The notes: generated from the letters alone by a model not told the origin. DNA of 53,150 nt from JAAUTS01 sp034440395 (GCA_034440395.1 JAWXBW010000043.1:1-53150), one strand, 5' to 3'. Shown: positions 32,960-42,277, counted from the stretch's first letter. Translations and numbers: made by a program.

Positions 32960-35224
32960 CTACTCCTTCAGGCTTGTCTCAGCAGTCGCCTTAGTTTTTT
33001 CGGCAGAAGTTATGTTGATAACTGTTACTGATAGCTGGCTCACAAAAACCTTACCTGGCGTCCATGGATCTACGGCAATGCCTTGGACTTGCGGGAAACG
33101 ATAGCCTGGACCAGAAATCTCCAGCCACGTTAGCCCGCCATCCGCACTGTAATAAAGTTTTCTATGCGTGTCTCCCGTGCGTTGTCCTAATATGGCAATC
33201 CGTCCTCCGTTGATGTCCACATGCCGAGAACTCTCCCAGCCAGGTAAAGCAACCCAGCTTTTCCCGCCGTCATTACTTTTCATGGGACCCTCATCACGAT
33301 GCCCGACCAGGATATGCCCTTCCTTGGTGCGATCAACCGCCATCGACCAAATATAACCATTTGTATAAGGTTGTTGAGGCATCGGATTCCAGCTCGTTCC
33401 GCCGTCATCAGAACGATTAAACCCTGTTTCGCGGAAAGCGGCGTAGAGTCGGTCATCTTGTATTCCATCGCGAGCAAGTGTAGTGTTTTCAGGATGATAA
33501 CGGTGTCCCGTATCCATATTATCAGCCAGACCTCGACACTTTTGAAATTTTTTTCCTCCGTCGATCGTGCGGTACATGTTACCCGACATTTCACCTGACT
33601 TACCCGTAATACCACACATAAGAACCACAAAATCATTACTATCTTTCGCCGACATAGAAGACTTCGTAATGCCCTCTTTGGAATTCGGTAATCCTGCGGC
33701 CTTGGTGTCGAGGGTATCCCAAGTGAGGCCTCCATCATTAGAGCGCATAATCAAAGGATCATTATGTACCTGCATAACGCCAGCTGCCACTAAAGTTTGA
33801 CCCCCATCTGCTTCCATGACTTGATGGAAGGAATGTAAATCATTATTCACTTTATGAGAAGTTCCCGAAACCACCTCAACTCCTGATTTGCGGGAAATGA
33901 TCGAGAGTCCCATATCTGCGCCTGGTATGTAAACGAGATGGGGGTTTGTTTTACTGAAGCTAGCTTTGTAAGTCATAACCCCTGCAATGCCACAACCATT
34001 TGGGAAGTAGTTCCATGTGGCGCCACCATCCTCACTAATCGCAGGTGCCCCACCGCCTGTGATATACCAACGGGAAAGTTTTAAAGGATCTTGCACGATC
34101 TGATCACGTCCATAATCGACGCGCGCTTTATCGATCATTTTTTGTTCATCAGCCCAAATCGGCACAGGTGGCGGGAGTAGCCTCATGGAAAGTTCTTCCC
34201 ACGTTTTCCCCTGATCTTTGCTAGCCCAGGTCGGGCCATCCACTTTACTGACAAGAAAAGTCCCATCACCCATAACAGAGGCTTGGATAGGATCACCAGC
34301 TTGGGTTATCTCAAACTGATAGCTGGAAGTCTGCCCCCAATCCTTGGCTGTCACTTGGACTGCTCCCTGATCTGTCGCTAAAACTCCTGCTCCATCCTCA
34401 CTACGGGCGATGGCGGTAACACCAAAACTTTTAGCCTTTTTACCCCAGAGCTGCTTCCATTCTTTCCCTCCATCGACAGAGACGATCAACCCAGCTTCTG
34501 TGCCGACCCATATCTGGTCAGGAAACTTCGGGTGGATACTGATTGTGCGCACTGAGGATTTTACTTCGGGAGCAATCTCCCATGTTTTTCCTTTATCTTT
34601 GCTCCGCCAAAGCTTAGCAACTTCATCCCCCTTATTTGCCGCTATCCACATCTCATCTACCCGTGTCGGATGAAAAAGAATCGCAGAAGCCCCTCGAATC
34701 CGTTTCACATTGAGTCCTTCAGTCACCAATTTCCAAGACTTACCCCCGTCGCTAGATAAATAGACCCCGCTATCATCTCCATAAGCTACGGAATCTACTT
34801 CGATAGGTGAGCTAGCTAAGGCATTAACAAAATACATGCCCTCTGTTTTGTCACCCAAAAGAAACTGCCAAGTCTTAGCCGAATCATCACTGCGCCACAC
34901 CCCAAAAACATCTCCGAACCCGTAAAGCCGCCCGGAGGAATGAACCGCAAACCCGCTAAACCAACCACCAACATCTAAAGGTATGGTATGGTAAGACTTC
35001 TGTTCCAGAATTTCCGCTGGGTTCCTCACATAACAACCACCAACATCTATAGGTTTGGCATTGTAAGTCTGCGTCGGCTTGGCTGGCTCGACCAGAGGAG
35101 GCGGAGTTGCGGAAACCGTACTAGGGGCTGATGTTACATTTTCAATTTGAGCGTAGCCTAAGGTTAAGGTGAAAATCGTCAAAGAAAGTAAGGTGCCGCC
35201 CGCTATGTTATTATTTATTTTCAT
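32960..35224 (-). CDS. Secreted Asp-box (BNR/sortilin-type) beta-propeller protein
   Basis: An exported 754-residue protein with a signal peptide (about residues 1-25, ending TLGYAQ) and then a Pro/Thr-rich linker. The rest is built of Asp-box repeats, pattern S/T-x-D-x-G-x-x-W. At least ten are visible, for example SSDGGKSWKL, SVDGGKEWKQ, SKDQGKTWEE, SEDGGATWNY, RSNDGGLTWDT, RSDDGGTSWNP, KSNDGGKSWVA and SADGGLTWLE. Such repeats form one or two seven-bladed propellers, as in GH74 xyloglucanases, VPS10/sortilin and photosystem assembly factor Ycf48. The length and two-propeller feel are like GH74, but I do not see a clear catalytic Asp pair, so an enzyme activity is not claimed. It may equally be a non-catalytic surface protein. 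Confidence 0.8.
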   Translation of the reverse strand: MKINNNIAGGTLLSLTIFTLTLGYAQIENVTSAPSTVSATPPPLVEPAKPTQTYNAKPIDVGGCYVRNPAEILEQKSYHTIPLDVGGWFSGFAVHSSGRLYGFGDVFGVWRSDDSAKTWQFLLGDKTEGMYFVNALASSPIEVDSVAYGDDSGVYLSSDGGKSWKLVTEGLNVKRIRGASAILFHPTRVDEMWIAANKGDEVAKLWRSKDKGKTWEIAPEVKSSVRTISIHPKFPDQIWVGTEAGLIVSVDGGKEWKQLWGKKAKSFGVTAIARSEDGAGVLATDQGAVQVTAKDWGQTSSYQFEITQAGDPIQASVMGDGTFLVSKVDGPTWASKDQGKTWEELSMRLLPPPVPIWADEQKMIDKARVDYGRDQIVQDPLKLSRWYITGGGAPAISEDGGATWNYFPNGCGIAGVMTYKASFSKTNPHLVYIPGADMGLSIISRKSGVEVVSGTSHKVNNDLHSFHQVMEADGGQTLVAAGVMQVHNDPLIMRSNDGGLTWDTLDTKAAGLPNSKEGITKSSMSAKDSNDFVVLMCGITGKSGEMSGNMYRTIDGGKKFQKCRGLADNMDTGHRYHPENTTLARDGIQDDRLYAAFRETGFNRSDDGGTSWNPMPQQPYTNGYIWSMAVDRTKEGHILVGHRDEGPMKSNDGGKSWVALPGWESSRHVDINGGRIAILGQRTGDTHRKLYYSADGGLTWLEISGPGYRFPQVQGIAVDPWTPGKVFVSQLSVTVINITSAEKTKATAETSLKE

Positions 35225-35288
35225 AAGTTAATAGAACCTTACACATGAGCGAGTCGTGCGAGTATCCCTATCTTTTGGGGTTGATTCC

Positions 35289-35335
35289 GCTAACATAAGA
35301 GGGCAGCTTCCACCAGCTGAGCTTAGGTAGTTAGC
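35289..35335 (-). promoter_or_regulatory. Nested inverted repeat upstream of the Asp-box protein gene
   Basis: Three stacked stems occur in order: GCTAAC/GTTAGC (35289-35294 with 35330-35335), TAAG/CTTA and CAGCT/AGCTG, 15 base pairs in all with a 6-base loop. It lies 65 bases before the Asp-box gene's start and 110 bases after the ligase gene's stop. No T-run follows on the minus strand, so it is not an ordinary terminator. It may be a 5' leader structure or an operator. Confidence 0.35.
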
Positions 35336-35444
35336 AGAATTTGCAGACGATAAATTCCATTTCGCCATATGTAAGTTACGCTAAAACATGCAGGCTCAAA
35401 AGGCGAGCAATTACGGTCTTTCTGGCTTCTCTTATTATTGTTGG

Positions 35445-38132
35445 TCAAGTCAACTGTGCTGGAGAAGTTAATCCAGCCGCAAGGATACGGCAGTGTTCTA
35501 TGGTATCAACTTCATGAAGCCTCTTGTCAGGACGCAGCCGCACGATGCGCGGGAAGCGTAACGCTAATCCAGAGTTGTGCCGCTTGCTACTTTGAATAAG
35601 GTCGAAAGCTACTTCAATTACCGTGTCGGGAAGAACTCGGTGAACTCGACCTACAACTTCGGTGGTTCGACTTAAAAAATGTTCGGTCAGCTGCGCAATC
35701 TCTGCATCAGTTAAACCCGTGTAAGCCTTGCCAATAGTTAACCATTCCTCCCGTTCGGGGTCACGCACGGCAAAGGTGTAATCTGATAAAACGTCGTGGC
35801 GTTTACCGTGTCCATATTCAACAGCCACCACAACGACATCAAGGGTGGCGTAAGCTTTTTTTAATTTAATCCAACTCAAACCCCGTCTTCCCGGGGTGTA
35901 AAGACTAGCTGGATCTTTAATCATTAAACCTTCGTTGCCTCGGCGGCGAGAATGAAGGAAGGCCGCCTCGATTTCGCTGGCAGATGTTGCGGCTATGCGC
36001 AGGCCAGGTTCTCCACGTTCAGGCAGCCAATCCAAGCTTTCCAGCCGAGTTCGTCGTTGCGCAAGAGGAGTTAACAGTAATATCTCATTATCGATTTTAA
36101 GAAGATCAAAGATCGTATAGGAAATGGGAATTTGTGACCCTAGAAATAAATCGTCCCCTTTGCGGCCTAGCCTCTTTTGTAGTTGAGCAAAAGGCAGAGC
36201 CCGACCTTTCTCCCATGCCAATAATTCACCATCAATAATAAAGTTAAAGGGCAGGGCGGAAAAATCTCGGGCTAATTCAGGAAACTGCGAAGTCACACAA
36301 CGCAATTCGCGGGAATAAAGTTCGACGCGGGCTCCCTCTTTGTGAATTTGACAACGAATACCGTCATATTTTTCTTCGACCCACACCGGCAAACCGAGGC
36401 GTGCGATGATTGATTCAGCAGTGGGCTCCAGACTAGCCAGCATCGATTGCACAGGGCGAAAGTAAGTGAGCCCCAATTGCCCCAACGTCTCATGAACGGC
36501 CGCCTCCACAACTGCGATGAGGTCACCAGTCAGCATATTCGCCGTGCGTAATTCTTCACTTGAGCATTGTAAAGCTACGGCTAAGGCTTCTTCCACCAAT
36601 CCTTCTTTTAAGCCAATACGCAGATCGCCCGTGATAATTTTGACCACATATTTCGCTTCAAGGGGAGTAATACGGCGAAACAAATTTGCCAGCATATCCA
36701 TTTTGATTAAGGGCTTGGATTCTACGCACAGAGTTTCAAAGAATGAGGCGAGATCGGTGAGGAGAAGGGGCTGTGGGGCGCAGCGATTATGCAAAAGACT
36801 TTCCGCCGTTTCGCCGCTGTCGCGATAGCGTGCATACGTGCTGCGCCAAGTTGCTTCATCCACCTTGCTGACAGTGAGCAAAGCCCGTTTAATTAAGGCC
36901 CAACCTAAGTGTAATGCCCGATTCCAAGAGGTAGGAAAAGGCTGGCCCGTAAAATAAACAGCAGCCCAACCCATGGTGCTGGAATCGAGCGGTTTCAGGT
37001 AATGATGAAGCACCTTAATTTTTTCGTTTTTGCTCATGGTCGCTCTAATGAGCTCAGCCGCTTGGGCAAACGAGAGAAAGGTGTTGGGCTCGGCGAGAGA
37101 TTCTGGCTCCAATGGAATTTCTTTTCTCAAGTCGGGTAGGCTGGAAGGGGTAGGAAGTGAAAATTCCATTTGATTCGATTGGCCTAAGGCCCACGCTTCA
37201 ATTCCGCGTTCACGCAGAATTTGCGCAAATTCAGCAGCGAATCCATGCACCGTGTACACGCAGCGCGGCTGCACTAACTCGACGGCGCGGAGGAGGTCGG
37301 GATAGTCGGCGTGATCAGAGAGTGGAAAGGCGACGTCACATTGATATCGGTAAATGGCTTGTGGATCAAGAGCCCAACCAGTGATGGCAGCAACCTTGCG
37401 GCGTTTGATTTTGCGTAGCCAGCTAGACTGGTTGCTTTGTGGAGGGCAAATGAGTACGTGCCCGCCGATTTCCTTAAGATCGAATGCGCGATAGGGAGGG
37501 AAAGCAACTCCGAGCTCACCATAAACTTCAGTCAATTTATAGGTTGCTGGATGCAGCATGATAGGCAGGTGGGCAGCGGCGAGGGACTTGATAATCTCTT
37601 GACTTTTCCCGAGTGAATAGCCCAGCAACACGGGAGTTTCATCATCCTCTAAAGTCTCCCGGCAAAATTGGGTTATTTGCGAAAGAACTTGGTCGGCGGG
37701 CGGAAAGGTGTAACGCGGCAGGCCGAATGTCGTTTCCATCAAAAGAACGTCGGCACGGGGCATCACGGCTGGCTCGGCAGAGGATCCGCAGCGCAGCTTG
37801 AAGTCGCCAGTGTAGAGCAGGGATTCACCTTGACGCTCGACCCACAACTGCGCCGAACCAAAAATATGACCAGCGGGATAAAGACACATCGTTGCGTCGT
37901 TCTGCCACGCCACTTTTTCACCAAAGGAAAGAATTTGTTCCTGACGCTCGGCCGGCATCCGCGCTTGCATCAGGCGCGCTGTTGTAGCGGAGCAAACCAC
38001 CGAGCGATGATTGGCCATGTGGTCAAAGTGAGCGTGCGAAACAAAAGCACGCTCGACAGGGAAACGCGGATCTAGCCAAAGATCAATCTGCGGAAGATAC
38101 ATGCCGCGCCGTGATTCAATTAACCAAGTCAT
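35445..38132 (-). CDS. Fusion of metallo-beta-lactamase-fold exonuclease and ATP-dependent DNA ligase
   Basis: An 895-residue two-domain DNA repair protein. Residues 1 to about 335 are an MBL/beta-CASP nuclease like the 'ligase-associated DNA exonuclease': HAHFDHM (His33, His35, Asp37, His38), PAGHIFGSAQL, YTGDFKLR and SDHADYPDLL (272-281). After a linker, about 355-570 is an all-helical DNA-binding domain (LRIGLKEGLVEEALA is typical). The nucleotidyltransferase follows with Lys588 (EKYDGIR), SRELRCVT, IIDGELLAW, EGLMIKDP (Glu734) and WIKLKK (754-759), then an OB domain ending RFPRIVRLRPDK. In many bacteria these are separate neighbouring genes together with an Lhr helicase and a phosphoesterase; those two are not here. 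All motifs of both domains look intact. Confidence 0.93.
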   Translation of the reverse strand: MTWLIESRRGMYLPQIDLWLDPRFPVERAFVSHAHFDHMANHRSVVCSATTARLMQARMPAERQEQILSFGEKVAWQNDATMCLYPAGHIFGSAQLWVERQGESLLYTGDFKLRCGSSAEPAVMPRADVLLMETTFGLPRYTFPPADQVLSQITQFCRETLEDDETPVLLGYSLGKSQEIIKSLAAAHLPIMLHPATYKLTEVYGELGVAFPPYRAFDLKEIGGHVLICPPQSNQSSWLRKIKRRKVAAITGWALDPQAIYRYQCDVAFPLSDHADYPDLLRAVELVQPRCVYTVHGFAAEFAQILRERGIEAWALGQSNQMEFSLPTPSSLPDLRKEIPLEPESLAEPNTFLSFAQAAELIRATMSKNEKIKVLHHYLKPLDSSTMGWAAVYFTGQPFPTSWNRALHLGWALIKRALLTVSKVDEATWRSTYARYRDSGETAESLLHNRCAPQPLLLTDLASFFETLCVESKPLIKMDMLANLFRRITPLEAKYVVKIITGDLRIGLKEGLVEEALAVALQCSSEELRTANMLTGDLIAVVEAAVHETLGQLGLTYFRPVQSMLASLEPTAESIIARLGLPVWVEEKYDGIRCQIHKEGARVELYSRELRCVTSQFPELARDFSALPFNFIIDGELLAWEKGRALPFAQLQKRLGRKGDDLFLGSQIPISYTIFDLLKIDNEILLLTPLAQRRTRLESLDWLPERGEPGLRIAATSASEIEAAFLHSRRRGNEGLMIKDPASLYTPGRRGLSWIKLKKAYATLDVVVVAVEYGHGKRHDVLSDYTFAVRDPEREEWLTIGKAYTGLTDAEIAQLTEHFLSRTTEVVGRVHRVLPDTVIEVAFDLIQSSKRHNSGLALRFPRIVRLRPDKRLHEVDTIEHCRILAAGLTSPAQLT

Positions 38133-38494
38133 GAGATGGATGGGTCTTGATTTTTAGAAGAAACATTCATTAAACATTAAGAAACTTATATTTAGGATTT
38201 TTGCCTAGGTTCCGTTTTATTACTCGCGCGCATGGAGTTAAACTATCCTTTAATAAACAAGCCTAAAGATTACGTTAACATTGCGTTTTAACAAACCCGC
38301 TGGTTATTCCGCAGGCATTCCGCCCATAATCCAAACAATCTCCCTTGCTTTAGTTTAGGTTATACCCTATATTGTCGATAGATTTACTAGGATTTTCCGA
38401 TAGGAGCACTTTCAGGGGTCGTAAAAAAATTCGAGCTTCTCTTGCTACTCGGCTAAAATCATCGTAAGTTCAACCTTCATTTAATTAAAAAATC
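38133..38494. other. AT-rich intergenic region between the ligase fusion and the sulfite reductase gene
   Basis: This 362-base gap between divergent genes is the longest gene-free stretch in the window. I find no open frame of substance, no tRNA and no known riboswitch. It contains a good promoter-like pair for the plus strand at 38345-38373 and a leader of about 115 bases after it. The part next to the ligase start is rich in TTAAACATT-like sequences (two imperfect copies near 38163-38180). Confidence 0.6.
38345..38373 (+). promoter_or_regulatory. Candidate sigma-70 type promoter for the sulfite reductase gene
   Basis: TTGCTT (38345-38350) and TATATT (38368-38373) are separated by exactly 17 bases. 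The predicted start near 38380 leaves a leader of about 115 bases before the ATG. A weak CGAG/CTCG hairpin is seen in that leader, but no SAM-type riboswitch is recognisable. Confidence 0.45.
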
Positions 38495-40237
38495 ATGTCA
38501 ACTAAGAGCGTCGAAGAAATTAAAAAGGAAAGCCATCACTTGCGTGGCCAAATCGTTGAAACCCTGCAATCCGAGGTATCGCACTTCGAAGAAGCTGAAT
38601 ATCAACTACTTAAATACCACGGAACTTATCAGCAAGATGACCGTGACCTTCGCGCGAAGCGCAAACAAGAAGGTCTCGATAAAGCTTATTCCTTCATGGT
38701 TCGCTCAAAAATCCCGGGCGGAGAAATGACCGCTGAACAGTATCTCATGCACGAAGTTATGTCCGATGACTTGGCGAACCACACGCTCCGCATCACCACA
38801 CGCCAAGGCTTTCAAGTTCACGGCATCCTTAAAGGCAGCTTGAAAGAATGTATCGCCCGTATTTGTGACTCTGGCCTAACCACATGGGGTGCCTGCGGCG
38901 ATGTCGTGCGCAACACCATGTCCGCCTCGACCCCTTTAAAAACTCCTGCCCATCAGGATGCCCTTAAGCTCGCCATAGAAATCAATGCCGCAACCTTGCC
39001 CAAGAGTAAGGCCTTCAGTGAAATCTGGCTAGATGGACAAAAACTTGATCTTAATAAAGAAGATGAAACCGATCCTCTTTATGGTGAGCTCTATTTACCT
39101 CGTAAATTTAAAATCGCCATAGCCGTCCCTCCTCGTAATGACGTTGATATTTTTTCCAACGACATCGGCTTTGTCTCCTATGCTCCAAACGGTCCAGTTG
39201 AAGGCTATAACATCCACGTCGGCGGCGGCTTTGGCATGAGCCATGGACAGCTCTCCACCCGCCCCTTTCTTGCCCAACCTCTTGGCTACGTCGCCCGTGA
39301 ATACTGTGTAGAAGCAGCTCTCGGCGTCATCACCGCTCAACGCGATCACGGCAACCGGGCGGAACGTAAACTTGCTCGCCTCAAATACCTCGTCCAGAGC
39401 CGTGGTATCGACTGGTTCCGTAGTGAAGTGCAATCCCGCATGAAGGGAAAAATTGAACCTCTCAAGGATATCAAGCTAGACACCGTCGCCGACCAACTCG
39501 GCTGGCATGAACAGGGTGACGGGCTGCTCTTTTGCGGACTGTTCGTTTCCGAAGGTCGTATCAAAGACACAGATACAGTTCAATACCGCAGTGCCTTCCG
39601 TAAGATTGTCGAAACCTATAAACCCACTGTTCGATTGACTGCAAACTGTAATCTTATTTTCTGCAACATAGCTCCCGAATCCAAAGAGGGCATTAGCAAG
39701 ATACTCTTGGAATATAATGTCCCTAATCCCGTCGCCCTCACAGAAGCCCGCCGCATGGCTCATGCGTGCGTAGCCCTACCTACGTGTGGACTTTCCCTAG
39801 CGGAAAGTGAACGCGTCTTCCCCCAAGTCATGGATGGAATCGACGAAATCCTGCGTGAACTTGACATGGCTGAGGAGCCCATCCTCTTCCGCATGAGCGG
39901 TTGCCCCAATGGCTGCTCCCGCCCTTACAACGCTGACATTTCCTTTGTCGGACGTGGCCCAAATAAATACGCCTTCTTCATCGGCGGCTCTCACCGGGGA
40001 GATCGCCTCGTTGGTTTAGAGGAAAAAGTCGTGCTTCTCCACGACATTCCAGCCAAAATTCGGCCTTACCTCGAAACCTTCGCCAAAGAACGTCAGCCTA
40101 AAGAAACCTTTAGTGATTTTTGGGCACGTACCCGCACGAACGGCGAAGCACCCTGCCCTGAGCAATTCCACATTGAGTTAGTAGAACGTGCGAAGCGTCT
40201 AGCTGAAGCTGGGGAAAAACCTCAAGCTCAAGTCTAA
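38495..40237 (+). CDS. cysI: Assimilatory sulfite reductase, hemoprotein subunit
   Basis: Siroheme and [4Fe-4S] enzyme that reduces sulfite to sulfide, cytoplasmic. The 580-residue length fits CysI. Two ferredoxin-like repeats are seen, with siroheme-contact segments RITTRQGFQVHG and TRPFLAQPLGYV. The cluster cysteines are Cys425 and Cys431 (CVALPTC) and Cys470 and Cys474 (CPNGC), with spacing CX5C and CX3C as in E. coli CysI. The absence of a Tyr-Cys crosslink motif at the C-terminus and general similarity favour the NADPH-type hemoprotein over the ferredoxin type, but no cysJ flavoprotein is next to it. The 8 bases to the convergent malQ leave no terminator. Confidence 0.9.
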   Translation: MSTKSVEEIKKESHHLRGQIVETLQSEVSHFEEAEYQLLKYHGTYQQDDRDLRAKRKQEGLDKAYSFMVRSKIPGGEMTAEQYLMHEVMSDDLANHTLRITTRQGFQVHGILKGSLKECIARICDSGLTTWGACGDVVRNTMSASTPLKTPAHQDALKLAIEINAATLPKSKAFSEIWLDGQKLDLNKEDETDPLYGELYLPRKFKIAIAVPPRNDVDIFSNDIGFVSYAPNGPVEGYNIHVGGGFGMSHGQLSTRPFLAQPLGYVAREYCVEAALGVITAQRDHGNRAERKLARLKYLVQSRGIDWFRSEVQSRMKGKIEPLKDIKLDTVADQLGWHEQGDGLLFCGLFVSEGRIKDTDTVQYRSAFRKIVETYKPTVRLTANCNLIFCNIAPESKEGISKILLEYNVPNPVALTEARRMAHACVALPTCGLSLAESERVFPQVMDGIDEILRELDMAEEPILFRMSGCPNGCSRPYNADISFVGRGPNKYAFFIGGSHRGDRLVGLEEKVVLLHDIPAKIRPYLETFAKERQPKETFSDFWARTRTNGEAPCPEQFHIELVERAKRLAEAGEKPQAQV

Positions 40238-40244
40238 GAAAAAC

Positions 40245-41990
40245 TTATCTTCCCGCTGACTGAATTTGTTTTTTCACAAATTCCATGGCTCCCGTGTGGA
40301 ACGAGTCCCTCTTTAACGTCTCATTATCCACATTCAACCGTTGGGACCAGTTACTCTCCGCCACCGGACCAGGCACGTTAAATCTCATCTTTAACCCAAA
40401 CACGTCCGTGATCATTACGATAGCCAGCCACGAAGGTGAGTCCAGCAAGGTCTTAATTAATGCCTCCCTCACCTGCGGCTCGAAACTGCGGATCAGTTGC
40501 TCATCACTCAAACCGCAAAAGCGTTGCGTACGATAGAGCTCCCAACTGGCCTGCCTACCTGCTTCGGAAAGGCCTTCATTCCCTACTGGAAACTTCCCCT
40601 TACCTAAATCTTTTTCCACCGAATCCCACCACCCATCCCAAATACCCGCCATCGTCTCATGATCGTGCGTGGATAACGTCGCCACAGTTAATTCCGCATA
40701 CGTTTTCGGATTTTTATATTCACGTGTATTCTCTTCGCGTTCAAACATAGGTATCTTGAACCCGCTCATTCCTAAACCTAATAAAGAAGGTCTAACATAA
40801 TCCGGTACGACACCGAGATCCTCTGCCACGATGAGAGAATCACCCGCCGCTTCTTTAATCATTTTTAAAATGGTCTCGCCATGGCGTTGATTGGCTAATT
40901 GATTTTCTGGCGTGGTATCATCATGAGGAAGGAATCGAGGTAAATCGCCCGCCCGTGTGAACGCCTCCTCCATACTTAACTCGGTGTAGGCACCATTCTC
41001 CTGTGGCTGCCAAGGAAAAGAAAAGACACGATAAAATCCTAAGACATGATCTATCCGGAAAAGCTTAAAAAACCGTGCAACCCCACGCACACGTGTTCTC
41101 CACCATGCGTAATTATTTTTCTCCATCTGATCCCAACGATAAATCGGCACGCCCCAATTTTGACCCCACTTAGCCGTGAAGGCATCGGGCTGAAACATGG
41201 GCTCAGGCGGCGCACCACCACTCCATCCCAAATCAAACTGCTCGGGCTGCGCCCACACATCCGCACTATGCCGGCTCACTCCGAAAGGCATGTCTCCCAT
41301 GAGATTCACCCCTTTCCATTCCGCATAACGAGCCAGCTCTGCCCATTGACGGTAAAGCAGCCACTGCACAAAACTATAGAAGCGCACACGTCGGCTCCAA
41401 CCTTCAAATTCTGAGCCTGCTAATGAGGCCCACCAACCACATGCGAGGGAAGGTGAACGCTGACCTTCTGGCCACCGCTCCCATGCGGGATGTCCGTTAA
41501 GCTCCACCAAAGCACGGAACAGTGCATAATCATCAATCCACTTTTTTTCTTCTAAAAGAAATTGTTCAAACACTGCTTGATCCCGCTGCGAAGCGTGACC
41601 CGCACTGAACGCTTCAAAAGCGTCCTCACATAAACTCCATTTTAAACTCTTTACACTGCGATATTGCACAGAGCCGTCGCGCAAACATTTTAAAAATTCT
41701 GGACTCACCTTGGCCTGAAAAGCCTCTTTGCTTAAGCCTGGAATCAGATCGGGGCTGATGGCTAAAGTGGTAATATCTAAGGCTAAAGAAGAGATCGCAT
41801 TATACGGACTATTATCATCGCTCGTTTCATTGATAGGTAAAATTTGTAAAACCTTAAATCCAGTCTCCGCACACCAGTCCACCATCTCACGTAAAGAACC
41901 CGTATCGCCGACCCCGAGATCACCTGTCGAGCGCAACGCAAAAACGGGAACAAAAAGGCCGGCACTACGAGTGGGAATTGTTGGTATCAT
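40245..41990 (-). CDS. malQ: 4-alpha-glucanotransferase (amylomaltase, GH77)
   Basis: Transfers maltodextrin chains between alpha-1,4-glucans during glycogen or maltodextrin metabolism. The 581-residue protein begins with the characteristic RSAGLFVPVFALRSTGDLGVGD and LQILPINETSDDNSPYNAIS. The three GH77 catalytic acids are visible: nucleophile Asp314 in FRIDHVLGFYR, acid/base Glu390 in VAEDLG and Asp443 in STHDHETMAG. GDMPFGVSRHSADVW and the 250s-loop-like GAPPEPMF are also typical. The size matches bacterial MalQ without N-terminal extra domains. No other glycogen genes are in the window. It is followed on the plus-strand side by a tRNA gene in the same orientation. Confidence 0.93.
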   Translation of the reverse strand: MIPTIPTRSAGLFVPVFALRSTGDLGVGDTGSLREMVDWCAETGFKVLQILPINETSDDNSPYNAISSLALDITTLAISPDLIPGLSKEAFQAKVSPEFLKCLRDGSVQYRSVKSLKWSLCEDAFEAFSAGHASQRDQAVFEQFLLEEKKWIDDYALFRALVELNGHPAWERWPEGQRSPSLACGWWASLAGSEFEGWSRRVRFYSFVQWLLYRQWAELARYAEWKGVNLMGDMPFGVSRHSADVWAQPEQFDLGWSGGAPPEPMFQPDAFTAKWGQNWGVPIYRWDQMEKNNYAWWRTRVRGVARFFKLFRIDHVLGFYRVFSFPWQPQENGAYTELSMEEAFTRAGDLPRFLPHDDTTPENQLANQRHGETILKMIKEAAGDSLIVAEDLGVVPDYVRPSLLGLGMSGFKIPMFEREENTREYKNPKTYAELTVATLSTHDHETMAGIWDGWWDSVEKDLGKGKFPVGNEGLSEAGRQASWELYRTQRFCGLSDEQLIRSFEPQVREALIKTLLDSPSWLAIVMITDVFGLKMRFNVPGPVAESNWSQRLNVDNETLKRDSFHTGAMEFVKKQIQSAGR

Positions 41991-42071
41991 GGAGCAGCAC
42001 TATGTCAGCTAAACCTCTGCTGGCAAAACCAAAAGTGAATTATTGATAGGTTTTAGCTTAGATGAAAAATG

Positions 42072-42144
42072 TGATCCCACCACGAATCGAACGTGGATCA
42101 GCAGTTTAGGAAACTGCAGCTCTATCCTTTTGAGCTATGGGACC
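42072..42144 (-). tRNA. tRNA-Arg (anticodon CCT)
   Basis: A 73-base cloverleaf on the minus strand. The acceptor GGTCCCA pairs with TGGGATC (one G-U), the D stem is GCTC/GAGC, the anticodon stem GCAGT/ACTGC encloses the loop TTCCTAA, and the T arm is CCACG-TTCGATT-CGTGG. The loop gives anticodon CCT, reading AGG (Arg). The discriminator is A and CCA is not encoded. A promoter-like sequence lies upstream. Confidence 0.93.
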
Positions 42145-42159
42145 TAGGTCTAGATAATG

Positions 42160-42187
42160 TTTATACTCACTCCCCATTCCTAGGCAA
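42160..42187 (-). promoter_or_regulatory. Candidate promoter of the tRNA-Arg gene
   Basis: On the minus strand TTGCCT (42187-42182) is followed after 16 bases by TATAAA (42165-42160), 15 bases before the mature tRNA 5' end. Box quality and distance suit a stable RNA gene. Confidence 0.5.
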
Positions 42188-42277
42188 GCAGCTTCCAAGT
42201 AAGCCCCAGCTATAATGGAACCCGCCGAATGCTTCTGTTGACTAGGCTGCCCTCTTTTGCTTTTCTCAATTCCTATC

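Noticed and set aside
37668..38075. A 135-codon open frame on the plus strand opposite the MBL nuclease domain
   Set aside because: It is a shadow of a well-supported gene; composition is basic and irregular, with no domain features.
42008..42060. Inverted GCAAAACC / GGTTTTAGC between malQ and the tRNA as a tRNA terminator
   Set aside because: The pairing needs a bulge and no T-run follows on the minus strand.
42072..42144. tRNA-Arg(CCU) as an integration site for a genomic island
   Set aside because: No integrase, repeated tRNA 3' end or foreign-looking segment is found next to it; both flanks are housekeeping genes.
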